Assembly: GCA_002400415.1 (NCBI GenBank)
Contig: DGQP01000014.1
Span: forward strand, 186,001 to 250,000
DNA: 64,000 nucleotides
Direction: 5' to 3'
Source of the DNA: Chitinophagaceae bacterium UBA4411
GTDB lineage: Bacteria > Bacteroidota > Bacteroidia > Chitinophagales > Chitinophagaceae
This document shows, in pieces, positions 34,636 through 42,229 of this stretch (the first letter of the stretch is position 1; the number at the start of each line of letters is the position of its first letter). Made by a program: the position numbers and the translations under genes. Under the pieces are notes generated by a model, which saw only the letters and a program-made list of their open reading frames with translations, was not told the DNA's origin and did no database searches.

Positions 34636-34874
34636 TTTTCAAAAACGGCTACAGCGATCTGGAAAAAATCTTACAACACTATGGTTACACCTATGATGAC
34701 GTGGTAGTTGAAAATGTATATGCCACCAATATGACTGAATTTATCAGGGTATCAGGCTACCGGAATTCCATTTACAAAAAACAATTCCCCACCGGCACCT
34801 GGCTGGAGGTAAAAGGCCTGGCTGTTGAGGGCCAGCTGATCGAGATCGACATGGAGGCCCATAAGACAAAATAG
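34632..34874 (+). CDS. Truncated RidA-like protein
   Basis: An 80-residue protein that matches only the C-terminal half of RidA/YjgF proteins: LEKILQHYGYTYDDVVVENV, YATNMTEFIRV and the end TWLEVKGLAVEGQLIEIDME. Full RidA proteins are about 125-130 residues. An in-frame stop (34629-34631) precedes the ATG, so the N-terminal half is truly missing. The usual PARS motif with catalytic Arg reads PTGT here, so imine hydrolysis is unlikely. It may be a remnant or a new small domain protein. Confidence 0.65.
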   Translation: MIFKNGYSDLEKILQHYGYTYDDVVVENVYATNMTEFIRVSGYRNSIYKKQFPTGTWLEVKGLAVEGQLIEIDMEAHKTK

Positions 34875-34948
34875 TTATCAGTTCAGTAAAGCAGGGTTAA
34901 CCGCCCGGGCACAGTAATAGTATACCCGTTTATCATTTAAATAAATGG

Positions 34949-34984
34949 CTGTTTTGCGGGTGATTAATATCACCTGCAGAACAG
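34949..34984. promoter_or_regulatory. Long inverted repeat upstream of dps (operator candidate)
   Basis: 16-nt arms CTGTTTTGCGGGTGAT (34949-34964) and 34969-34984 match at 14 of 16 positions around a 4-nt loop. It lies 32 nt before the dps start and just upstream of a -7 element TAGCTTTG (34996-35003). No T run follows, so an operator is more likely than a terminator. Confidence 0.5.
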
Positions 34985-35016
34985 CACAGCTTCAGTAGCT
35001 TTGGGAAAACTGAAAT

Positions 35017-35493
35017 ATGAAAAATACAAATGCTATTGGTTTAGACAGTAAGAAATCAGCTTTACTGGCCGGGCAGCTCAACGAACTCCTTGCCAATTAT
35101 TCTGTCTTTTACCAGAATGTGAGAGGTTACCACTGGAACATCAAAGGCGAGAAATTTTTCGAACTGCATTTGAAGTTTGAAGAACTGTATAATGATCTCC
35201 TTCTTAAAATTGATGAAGTGGCGGAACGCATACTTACTTTAGGGCACTCTCCTAACCACAGATATTCTGACTATAAAAAAGTATCTGCAATTGCGGAAAG
35301 CTCACAGGTATCCGATGGTTTGAAAGCCGTGGAAGATATTCTGAACTCATTCACAGTAATCATCGGTATCCAGCGTAACCTTTTGTCCTTATCGGCAGAA
35401 ACCAATGATGAGGGCACCAACGCACTGATGAGTGATTATATCCGGGCACAGGAAAAATTAGTCTGGATGTATTCAGCATTTTTAAAAAAATAA
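35017..35493 (+). CDS. dps: Dps-family ferritin-like DNA-protection protein
   Basis: A 158-residue four-helix protein: SVFYQNVRGYHWNIKGEKFF contains the ferroxidase His, and EVAERILTLGHSPNHRYSDY contains the acidic ferroxidase residues and the loop typical of Dps. It would store iron and protect DNA under starvation or peroxide. A long inverted repeat in front suggests specific regulation. Confidence 0.92.
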   Translation: MKNTNAIGLDSKKSALLAGQLNELLANYSVFYQNVRGYHWNIKGEKFFELHLKFEELYNDLLLKIDEVAERILTLGHSPNHRYSDYKKVSAIAESSQVSDGLKAVEDILNSFTVIIGIQRNLLSLSAETNDEGTNALMSDYIRAQEKLVWMYSAFLKK

Positions 35494-35592
35494 CAGGTCT
35501 TGCTGCTTCATTTTAATGCTTTCTTAAGCAAGTAACCAGCTGTTTTAACAGGAATTGCAGCAGTAACCGGGAAGGAAGACGTAATTTCAGGA

Positions 35593-36081
35593 ATGAAAAA
35601 GATTACTCTTTCGCTGCTGGTTATTATCTCCCTGTTTGCCTGCAATAATCAGGCAGCTGAAGAAAAACAGGAAAAGGATACCCTATCCGAAGACGAAATA
35701 GCAGTAGCCGGGGATAAACTGGTCTGGACCACTGCCTATGACAGCCTGAGCGGCAATTACCTGCTGAAACAACAACGGCAGGCAGATGCAGACCGACTGA
35801 CCGCACAGGAACTGATCGTAGGTATAAATGCCAGCCGGGAGAATGTGAGGATGGAATTAATTAAAATTTCCAATGATACTATTTATGTTGCTATTTCCAA
35901 CAGCGAATTTCTGACCCAGAGAATGGGTAGTGCCGGTGCAGCTGAATATATGGCGGTCAGTACTTATAATCTGACCGAATTAAAAAATATTCATTTTGTA
36001 AATTACGCATTTGAAGAAGGAGACCATGCAGCGCCCGGCGCTTTCAGCCGGGAAGATTTTGAAAATTTCAAACCACAATAG
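35593..36081 (+). CDS. Hypothetical lipoprotein
   Basis: A 162-residue protein with lipobox SLFAC (Cys 16) after MKKITLSLLVIISLFACNN, then an acidic linker and a mixed alpha/beta domain (RMELIKISNDTIYVAISNSE). No family recognised. It converges on the GH16 gene with 7 nt between stops. Confidence 0.65.
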   Translation: MKKITLSLLVIISLFACNNQAAEEKQEKDTLSEDEIAVAGDKLVWTTAYDSLSGNYLLKQQRQADADRLTAQELIVGINASRENVRMELIKISNDTIYVAISNSEFLTQRMGSAGAAEYMAVSTYNLTELKNIHFVNYAFEEGDHAAPGAFSREDFENFKPQ

Positions 36082-36088
36082 CCGTTTA

Positions 36089-36883
36089 TTACTGCTGGTA
36101 CACTCTCACATAATCCACTTCCATCCGTTGCGGTAAGAGGGAATCATTGATTCCTTTTTGTCCGCCCCAGCTGCCACCAAAAGCTACATTCAGCAGCAAA
36201 TACATTTTATTATCAAAAGGCCAGGCTTGATAACCGCTGTGTTCATTGGCAAAGCGGAAATAAATAGCACCATCCACTGATACTTTCACACTGTCTTTGT
36301 CCCACTCGGTGCCATACACGTGAAATTGCTCCGAACAATCCGGTATGTACACGGTATCTGTTTTTTGTGTGCCAATACTGTGATAATATTTTTTGCAGTG
36401 AACGGACCCATGAATGTATCCCTGGTTAAATCCCACATGCTCCATGATATCGATCTCGCCATCATCAGGCCATACCAGCGGAGTGGTGGCTCCCAGCATC
36501 CAGATAGCCGGCCAGGTGCCCAGGCCTGAAGGAAGTTTGGCCCTCACTTCTATTTTACCGTATTGCCATGCTGCTTTCCCTTTGGTAACAAGCCGGGCCG
36601 AAGTATAATTCATCCCCTCCCAATTTTCCTTTCTTGCCTCAATGATAAGATGCCCCCCTTCCACCCTTGCATTCTCAGCACGGCCGGCTGTATAATATTG
36701 CAATTCCTGGTTGCCCCAGCCATCACCACCCACATCATAATTCCATTTGCTGCTGTCGGGTAATCCCGGGTTATTGAACTCGTCACTCCATACCAGTTGA
36801 TATTGTTTCTCCGTTTTTTTTGAATTTGATTGGCAGGCCATCAATATGCTGCCGGTGCATAAGAAAAGAAATAGCTTTTTCAT
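36089..36883 (-). CDS. GH16 lipoprotein, laminarinase-like beta-glucanase
   Basis: A 264-residue glycoside hydrolase family 16 protein with lipobox ILMAC. Catalytic motif GEIDIMEH (two Glu and one Asp in ExDxxE form), plus LVWSDEFNNPGLPDSSKWNY and GTWPAIWMLG, typical of endo-beta-1,3-glucanases. Start at 36883 (MKKLFLFLC) gives a proper signal; an ATG eight codons upstream is less likely. It would degrade laminarin-type glucans at the cell surface. Confidence 0.9.
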   Translation of the reverse strand: MKKLFLFLCTGSILMACQSNSKKTEKQYQLVWSDEFNNPGLPDSSKWNYDVGGDGWGNQELQYYTAGRAENARVEGGHLIIEARKENWEGMNYTSARLVTKGKAAWQYGKIEVRAKLPSGLGTWPAIWMLGATTPLVWPDDGEIDIMEHVGFNQGYIHGSVHCKKYYHSIGTQKTDTVYIPDCSEQFHVYGTEWDKDSVKVSVDGAIYFRFANEHSGYQAWPFDNKMYLLLNVAFGGSWGGQKGINDSLLPQRMEVDYVRVYQQ

Positions 36884-36942
36884 GCCCTGAATTTCGGACA
36901 AAATCACATTCCCAATGTTTATTTTTGATAAAAGACCATTGC

Positions 36943-37827
36943 ATGATCTCTTACAACCCCAAGGACTGGTTCACATTCATTTTTCGGTTTCATAAAGCAG
37001 ATACGTTCAGGCAGCTGGGCAAATTATTAATCGGCATTTCCATATACTCCGCTGTCATTGCCTACCTCGAACTGGAATACTGGAAATTATCGTCCAACAG
37101 TTATGTCAGGAATATCCCGGTGATGCATACCCTGCTGGGTTTTGCTATCTCCATGCTATTGGTATTCCGAACCAACACGGCTTATGACCGCTGGTGGGAA
37201 GGCCGGAAATTATGGGGGTCGCTTGTTAACAACAGCCGCAACCTGGCCTTGAAACTGGCGGCCATTTTACCTGCCGAAGAAAAAAGCCAGCGTTCTTTTT
37301 TCCGGAAGATCATCCCCGCTTATGCATTTGCCCTGCATAATCATTTACGCCGGGAACAAACCCGGATTGAATTGTTTGACGATGAAGAACACAAACATGT
37401 CTTTAGCAGTATTGATACCGAAAAACATGTTCCAAACCAGATCGCCTTGCTGATGTATAAACATATCCAGCAATTATATACTACCAGTAAAATATCTGGC
37501 GAACAATTACTTTACCTGAATGCGGAATTGCAATCCTTTACTGATATCTGTGGCGCCTGCGAGCGGATCAAGAACACTCCCATCCCATTTTCTTATAGTG
37601 TATTCATCAAAAAATTCATTTTCTTCTATATCATGACACTTCCTTTTGGTTATGTTTTCCAGCTGGGTTTTTACGTGGTGCCGGTAGTGGCTTTTATTTT
37701 TTATGTGCTGGCCAGCCTGGAACTGATTGCTGAAGAAATTGAAGACCCGTTTGGCTGGGATGAAAATGATGTTCCGACAGATAAACTGGCACAGAATATT
37801 CACCGGCATATTGCCGAGATCATTTAA
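36943..37827 (+). CDS. Bestrophin-family membrane protein
   Basis: A 294-residue protein of the bestrophin/UPF0187 family: FIFRFHKADTFRQLGKLLIG, LLVFRTNTAYDRWWEGRKLW and the C-terminal EEIEDPFGWDENDVPTDKLA are the family's signature segments. Four hydrophobic stretches. Bacterial homologues form pentameric ion channels. ATG 36943 (MISYNPKDWFTFIF) starts at the conserved N-terminus. Confidence 0.9.
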   Translation: MISYNPKDWFTFIFRFHKADTFRQLGKLLIGISIYSAVIAYLELEYWKLSSNSYVRNIPVMHTLLGFAISMLLVFRTNTAYDRWWEGRKLWGSLVNNSRNLALKLAAILPAEEKSQRSFFRKIIPAYAFALHNHLRREQTRIELFDDEEHKHVFSSIDTEKHVPNQIALLMYKHIQQLYTTSKISGEQLLYLNAELQSFTDICGACERIKNTPIPFSYSVFIKKFIFFYIMTLPFGYVFQLGFYVVPVVAFIFYVLASLELIAEEIEDPFGWDENDVPTDKLAQNIHRHIAEII

Positions 37828-37917
37828 TTTCTTCCGAAGCCGGTGTTGAGAGCAACTTTGGTTAGAATTTTGCCGTTATTACTTATCAGCAAAACCCTTT
37901 ACCAACCAACGAAAAAC

Positions 37918-38274
37918 ATGAAAAAGATACTGGTTATTGGAAGCCTTGTGGTGGCGGCCTTTCATTTTAATTCCTGCAGTAAGGATAATGGAGGCAACAG
38001 CACTCCGGCTCTTGATTGCACAACTGTTACGAACAAAGCATGGGCTGCCGATGTAAATCCAATTATACAGGCTACCTGCAACCAGGTGGATTGTCATAAT
38101 GTGGCGAGTGTGAATGGCCCCGGTCCATTGACCAACTATGCACAGGTATTCAGCGCCCGTGCCACTATACGCACCAATGTAGCTTCCGGAAACATGCCCC
38201 GCAATACCACATTAACCACTGCTCAAAAAAATGCAATTCTTTGCTGGATTGACAGCGGGGCTCCCAATAATTAA
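37918..38274 (+). CDS. Small lipoprotein with a CX4CH heme-like motif
   Basis: A 118-residue lipoprotein (lipid Cys 20 after MKKILVIGSLVVAAFHFNSC). Residues 54-60 read CNQVDCH, a C-x4-C-H spacing rather than the usual CxxCH, and M93 in ASGNMPRN is placed like a cytochrome c axial ligand. C34 and C109 may form a disulfide. Similar Bacteroidota lipoproteins end in CWIDSGAPNN. Heme binding is inferred. Confidence 0.65.
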   Translation: MKKILVIGSLVVAAFHFNSCSKDNGGNSTPALDCTTVTNKAWAADVNPIIQATCNQVDCHNVASVNGPGPLTNYAQVFSARATIRTNVASGNMPRNTTLTTAQKNAILCWIDSGAPNN

Positions 38275-38363
38275 CCGTCTGAAGCATTGTATGCCATACA
38301 TTTAGCTTGTTTTTAGCCCGGGATATTGATAAGCTTACAATCCCTATATTTGTGCTCTAACTC

Positions 38364-39284
38364 ATGGTTATGGCCAAACAATTTGAAGATTTTGATGCGA
38401 ACCTGGCAGGTGAAGAAGGGAAGACCGAAGAAACCAAAACAAGCTGGTTCAAGCGTATCAAAAAAGGAATTAATACCAAGACCTCTGAAAAAAAAGAAAC
38501 ACCTGAAGGGCTCTGGGCCAAATGCCCTGAGTGTAACTATATCTGCACGGTTACGGAATTGAGGGAACACCTTTTCGTCTGCCCCAAATGCAGCTACCAT
38601 CACCGCATCAGCAGCCAGGAGTATTTTGAATTGCTGTATGATAATGGCCAATTCACCGAGCTGTTTGATAATATCCGCAGCAAGGATTTCCTCGAATTTA
38701 CCGACCTGAAGCCCTACAAAAAAAGGCTGGAAGATATCTGGAGCAAAACCGACCTGAAAGATTCGATGCGGGTGGCCACCGGAACGATTTACGGGCACGG
38801 AATTGTCATAGCCTGTATGGATTTTGAATTTATCGGCGGCTCCCTGGGCAGTGTGATGGGTGAAAAATTTTCCCGGGCAGTTGATTATTGCATTGCGCAT
38901 AAACAGGCTTACATGGTGATCAGCAAAAGCGGCGGCGCCCGGATGATGGAAAGTGCTTTTTCCCTTATGCAATTAGCCAAAACCAGCGGCAAGCTCTCCC
39001 AGCTGAGTGATGCCAAACTCCCGTATATCTCGCTATTAACCGACCCGACTTTTGGTGGCATCTCGGCTTCCTTTGGTATGCTGGGCGACCTGAATATTGC
39101 TGAACCGGGAGCATTGATCGGTTTTGCCGGCCCCAGGGTCATTAAAGAAACAATTAAGAAAGACCTGCCTGAAGGATTCCAACGCAGTGAATTCATCCTG
39201 GAACATGGCTTCCTGGATTTCATTGTACCAAGAAAAGGATTAAAAGATAAACTGGGTGTGGTGCTGGGACACTTTAAAAGCTAA
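38364..39284 (+). CDS. accD: Acetyl-CoA carboxylase carboxyltransferase beta subunit
   Basis: A 306-residue protein of fatty-acid synthesis. The N-terminal zinc ribbon is CPECNYICTVTELREH followed by CPKCSYHHR. The crotonase-fold core has SKSGGARMMESAFSLMQLAK, SLLTDPTFGGISASFGMLGD and GFAGPRVIKETIKKDLPEGF. A second ATG two codons in (38370) is also possible. TATATTTG (38345-38352) is a probable -7 element very close to the start codon. accA is not in the window. Confidence 0.95.
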   Translation: MVMAKQFEDFDANLAGEEGKTEETKTSWFKRIKKGINTKTSEKKETPEGLWAKCPECNYICTVTELREHLFVCPKCSYHHRISSQEYFELLYDNGQFTELFDNIRSKDFLEFTDLKPYKKRLEDIWSKTDLKDSMRVATGTIYGHGIVIACMDFEFIGGSLGSVMGEKFSRAVDYCIAHKQAYMVISKSGGARMMESAFSLMQLAKTSGKLSQLSDAKLPYISLLTDPTFGGISASFGMLGDLNIAEPGALIGFAGPRVIKETIKKDLPEGFQRSEFILEHGFLDFIVPRKGLKDKLGVVLGHFKS

Positions 39285-39306
39285 GAGGAGATCAAAAATC
39301 AGTTGG

Positions 39307-39340
39307 TAAGAGGTATTTTTGCTACCCCCTCTTATTTTTT
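39307..39340 (+). terminator. Rho-independent terminator between accD and smpB
   Basis: TAAGAGG (39307-39313) pairs with CCTCTTA (39328-39334), with GGTA/TACC pairing inside, and a six-T run follows. It ends 2 nt before the smpB start codon. Confidence 0.55.
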
Positions 39341-39342
39341 GC

Positions 39343-39780
39343 ATGAACGAGATAAAGAACAGATCAGCTTACTACGAGTATTTCATCGATGCTAAATACG
39401 ATGCAGGCATGGTATTGCTGGGCACTGAAGTGAAATCGCTGCGGGAAGGAAAAGCCAGTTTCAACGACAGTTTTTGTATCATTCACCAGGGTGAAGTATG
39501 GCTGAAAAGTATGCATATTGCCCAATACTCACATGGTACGGTCAATAACCATGACCCCTTAAGGGACAGGAAACTGCTCCTGCAGAAAAGAGAGATCCGG
39601 AAAATGGAAGGCAAACTGAAAGAGAAAGGCTATACCATTGTTCCGCTCCGCATCTTTTTAAACGAGAAGGGTATGATGAAGATTGAGATCGGGCTTGGCA
39701 AAGGAAAAAAGCTCTACGACAAGCGGGAAAGCATTAAACAGAAAGACGTGGACCGGGAAATGAAACGGTACATCCGGTAA
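39343..39780 (+). CDS. smpB: SsrA-binding protein
   Basis: A 145-residue protein that partners tmRNA in trans-translation. Motifs: NRSAYYEYFIDAKYDAGMVL, GTEVKSLREGKASFNDSF and the C-terminal GKGKKLYDKRESIKQKDVDR. Start at 39343 (MNEIKNRSAYYEY) matches the family; an upstream ATG lies in the terminator. The ssrA gene is not seen in the window. Confidence 0.95.
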   Translation: MNEIKNRSAYYEYFIDAKYDAGMVLLGTEVKSLREGKASFNDSFCIIHQGEVWLKSMHIAQYSHGTVNNHDPLRDRKLLLQKREIRKMEGKLKEKGYTIVPLRIFLNEKGMMKIEIGLGKGKKLYDKRESIKQKDVDREMKRYIR

Positions 39781-39908
39781 TACAAACCCTCACCGGAAAC
39801 AATCCTTCTTTACTCAATACTGCCAATTCATTTAGCTATTTAGCCAGTTCATGAGCCCATTACTTGCAGGAGTATTTTTTCACAGGAATATTTGTGCAAA
39901 AATTTACA

Positions 39909-40625
39909 ATGAATGACCAGCACCTACAACTATTAAAAAAGCAGGTAAAACAACTGCAAATCGCCGTTACCGCCTGCCTGTCCATCCTTACCATCGTACT
40001 GTTCTCCGCTTTTGCAGCCAGCAATAGCGGCGATAAAATCATCCGCGCAAGGGGAATAGTGATTGAAGACAGCAATGGCCGCGACAGGATACTTATCGGG
40101 GCTCCCATTCCTTATTCTCGTTCCCGGGTAAGAACAGATACCGCCTTAGTAAGAAAATACTGGTCGAAGAATTTTCCGAACCCCGATCAATATATGAAAT
40201 GGTACAGCTCTTACCGCAACAGCGCCATTGGCATGGTGGTAATGAATGAGGATGGTTTTGACCGTATACAGGTAGGCGATAAAGTAGCCGACCCTAATAC
40301 AGGTCAGCGGATGTTTGAATCAGCAGGAATATTCTGGAATGATAAGGAAGGATTTGAACGTGGAGGTGCTGCTGTAAATACAAGCAAAGACGGGAAATCG
40401 AGAAGTATAATAGGAGTTGACAGCCATGAAGGTGAGGCGGTTCATTTAATGGCGCTGGAAGACGGAACAAATGCAATTTCCATCAACGGTGAAGAGGGAC
40501 ATTTGCTGATCGGTTCTTCCAAAAAAGACGGTCAATGGTTCGAAAACAAAGAAACATTTACCGGCATAAAATACTTTGATAAAAAATGGAAGCTGATCTG
40601 GGAACAGGAGATGAAAAGGGAATAG
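39909..40625 (+). CDS. Membrane-anchored hypothetical protein
   Basis: A 238-residue protein: a basic/coiled N-terminus, one membrane helix (about 20-38), then a beta-rich extracytoplasmic part with repeated segments like IRARGIVIEDSNGRDRILIG and GMVVMNEDGFDRIQVGDK. The repeats look like short beta hairpins. No named family. ATG 39909 is chosen; an upstream ATG at 39864 would add 15 residues. Confidence 0.65.
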   Translation: MNDQHLQLLKKQVKQLQIAVTACLSILTIVLFSAFAASNSGDKIIRARGIVIEDSNGRDRILIGAPIPYSRSRVRTDTALVRKYWSKNFPNPDQYMKWYSSYRNSAIGMVVMNEDGFDRIQVGDKVADPNTGQRMFESAGIFWNDKEGFERGGAAVNTSKDGKSRSIIGVDSHEGEAVHLMALEDGTNAISINGEEGHLLIGSSKKDGQWFENKETFTGIKYFDKKWKLIWEQEMKRE

Positions 40626-40639
40626 AATTGATTTTACCA

Positions 40640-40689
40640 GTATTTTACGGTAAAATACCCGTCAGTGTGCCGGCAAAATATTTTTCCGG
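40640..40689. promoter_or_regulatory. Two palindromes upstream of 40719 (operator candidates)
   Basis: GTATTTTACGGTAAAATAC (40640-40658) is a perfect 9+1+9 palindrome. CCGGCAAAATATTTTTCCGG (40670-40689) is a near-perfect one with a single mismatched pair. Both lie within 80 nt of the next start codon and have no terminator T run. Confidence 0.5.
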
Positions 40690-40718
40690 GGCATAATTTT
40701 TGACGACCTTCAGTTCTC

Positions 40719-41651
40719 ATGAAACGATTATTCCTTGTTATATCTTTTTTAATATCCTTGCAGGCGGGAAGCCAGAGTGTTTTTGGTTATTGGTATGGCT
40801 ATGCCAATGTAAAAACCACCAGTTCGGCAAACAATTATCTCGTGGAGCTTATCCTGCAACCGGAGAAGAACTATGTGAAGGGGGTACTCAATTATTATTT
40901 CAAGAATACTTACCGGAGCCTGCAGGTAAAAGGCAATTACAATGCAGCCAGCCGCCAGCTCAGTCTTTATGATGTGCCGGTTACCTACTATGGCTCAAAA
41001 GCCAATATGGAGGTGGATTGTATGATGAACTTAAAAGCCACTCTCCGTGTAGCCAAAGCCGGTTCCAATCTTTCCGGTGGTTTTGTGAGTTTGCCCGAAT
41101 ACCGGTTCATGTGTGCCGATATCAATTTTAACCTGGAGCTGAATGCGGATGCCAGCAAACAGGATTCTGTTTTAAAAGCGCTCAGGGAATATAAAGAAAG
41201 CTACCAGGTCTGGAAACCTTCCGCTTTTGATACCCTGGTCCCGGAAACCATTATACAGCGCAAAGTGGTGAACTACGTGGTGGAAAGAGAATTTACCGAA
41301 CGGGAAAATGTGGTGGCGGAAGAGATTGAAGTGGAGTCGGATTCATTAAAGGTTGATTTCTATGATAACGGCGAAGTGGACGGCGATTCTATTTCTGTCT
41401 TCTTTAATAAACAACTGATGGCTTTCAACCGGAAACTCAGCACCCGGGCTGTTCATTTTGATATTGTGCTGGATTCTGCCAAACAGGTCAACGAACTGTC
41501 AATGTTCGCCGACAACCTCGGTTCCATCCCTCCCAACACCGCCCTGATGATGATCAGCGATGGTAAAAACCGGTTTGAAGTACGTTTATCCAGCAACCTG
41601 GAGAAAAATGGGACGGTGAGGATTAAGAGAAAAAAGAAAGCGGTTAATTAA
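40719..41651 (+). CDS. Exported hypothetical protein
   Basis: A 310-residue protein with a signal peptide (MKRLFLVISFLISLQAGSQS) and two beta-rich regions: N-terminal (VFGYWYGYANVKTTSSANNY) and C-terminal (VDFYDNGEVDGDSISVFFNK, then NTALMMISDGKNRFEVRLSS). No named family. The end is strongly basic (RIKRKKKAVN). Confidence 0.7.
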   Translation: MKRLFLVISFLISLQAGSQSVFGYWYGYANVKTTSSANNYLVELILQPEKNYVKGVLNYYFKNTYRSLQVKGNYNAASRQLSLYDVPVTYYGSKANMEVDCMMNLKATLRVAKAGSNLSGGFVSLPEYRFMCADINFNLELNADASKQDSVLKALREYKESYQVWKPSAFDTLVPETIIQRKVVNYVVEREFTERENVVAEEIEVESDSLKVDFYDNGEVDGDSISVFFNKQLMAFNRKLSTRAVHFDIVLDSAKQVNELSMFADNLGSIPPNTALMMISDGKNRFEVRLSSNLEKNGTVRIKRKKKAVN

Positions 41652-41691
41652 AATTACATACGTTCCTGCCGAGTATGTAACAATTATCACT

Positions 41692-42072
41692 TTAATCTAT
41701 CCATTTGGTATTTATAAAAAAAGCTGTTGCCGAATCTACGATTTTACATTTATCAATTCCCAATTTATACTTGTCAAGTATATCAAAAGATCCAATTATC
41801 ATTTTAGAGATTAATTCCCTTTTGCCGGCCAGATTTTTTTTCTTAACCGCTTTATAGTCCAGCACAATATCATAATATAAAACTCTATCTGCTTTAGAAA
41901 ATCTTTTCCGCATCTTCAATTCATGCGGTAAACAGTTAATCACAATAAATATTTCAATATCAGTATTATTCTTATTTTTCTTATTAACATAATTTGAGAG
42001 CCCATCAAGCTGATCAATTATACTTCTGATGCCAGAATCCTCATAGAAATCCGCAGTAAATCCTAATTTCAT
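41692..42072 (-). CDS. Small hypothetical protein
   Basis: A 126-residue cytosolic protein, lysine- and isoleucine-rich and more AT-rich than its neighbours: MKLGFTADFYEDSGIRSIID, then YYDIVLDYKAVKKKNLAGKR. Its size and composition resemble standalone immunity-type genes of Bacteroidota, which is only a guess. It sits alone between a hypothetical gene and parC. Confidence 0.6.
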   Translation of the reverse strand: MKLGFTADFYEDSGIRSIIDQLDGLSNYVNKKNKNNTDIEIFIVINCLPHELKMRKRFSKADRVLYYDIVLDYKAVKKKNLAGKRELISKMIIGSFDILDKYKLGIDKCKIVDSATAFFINTKWID

Positions 42073-42178
42073 AAATAATCATTTACACCATTAATTCGGC
42101 AATCTTCTTTACTCAGGTATTCAATAAGAAACTCCAAACGAAATAACACATTTATCAATCCAAATTATGTATAAAATC

Positions 42179-42206
42179 AAAATGCCTCTGAAATCAGAGG
42201 CATTTT
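42179..42206 (-). terminator. Terminator after parC (possibly bidirectional)
   Basis: A 13-bp near-perfect stem (42179-42191 with 42194-42206; core GCCTCTGA/TCAGAGGC) flanked by A/T-rich sequence on both sides, 24 nt past the parC stop. Confidence 0.75.
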
Positions 42207-42229
42207 CAAATAAATCTCGTTGAATAGTA

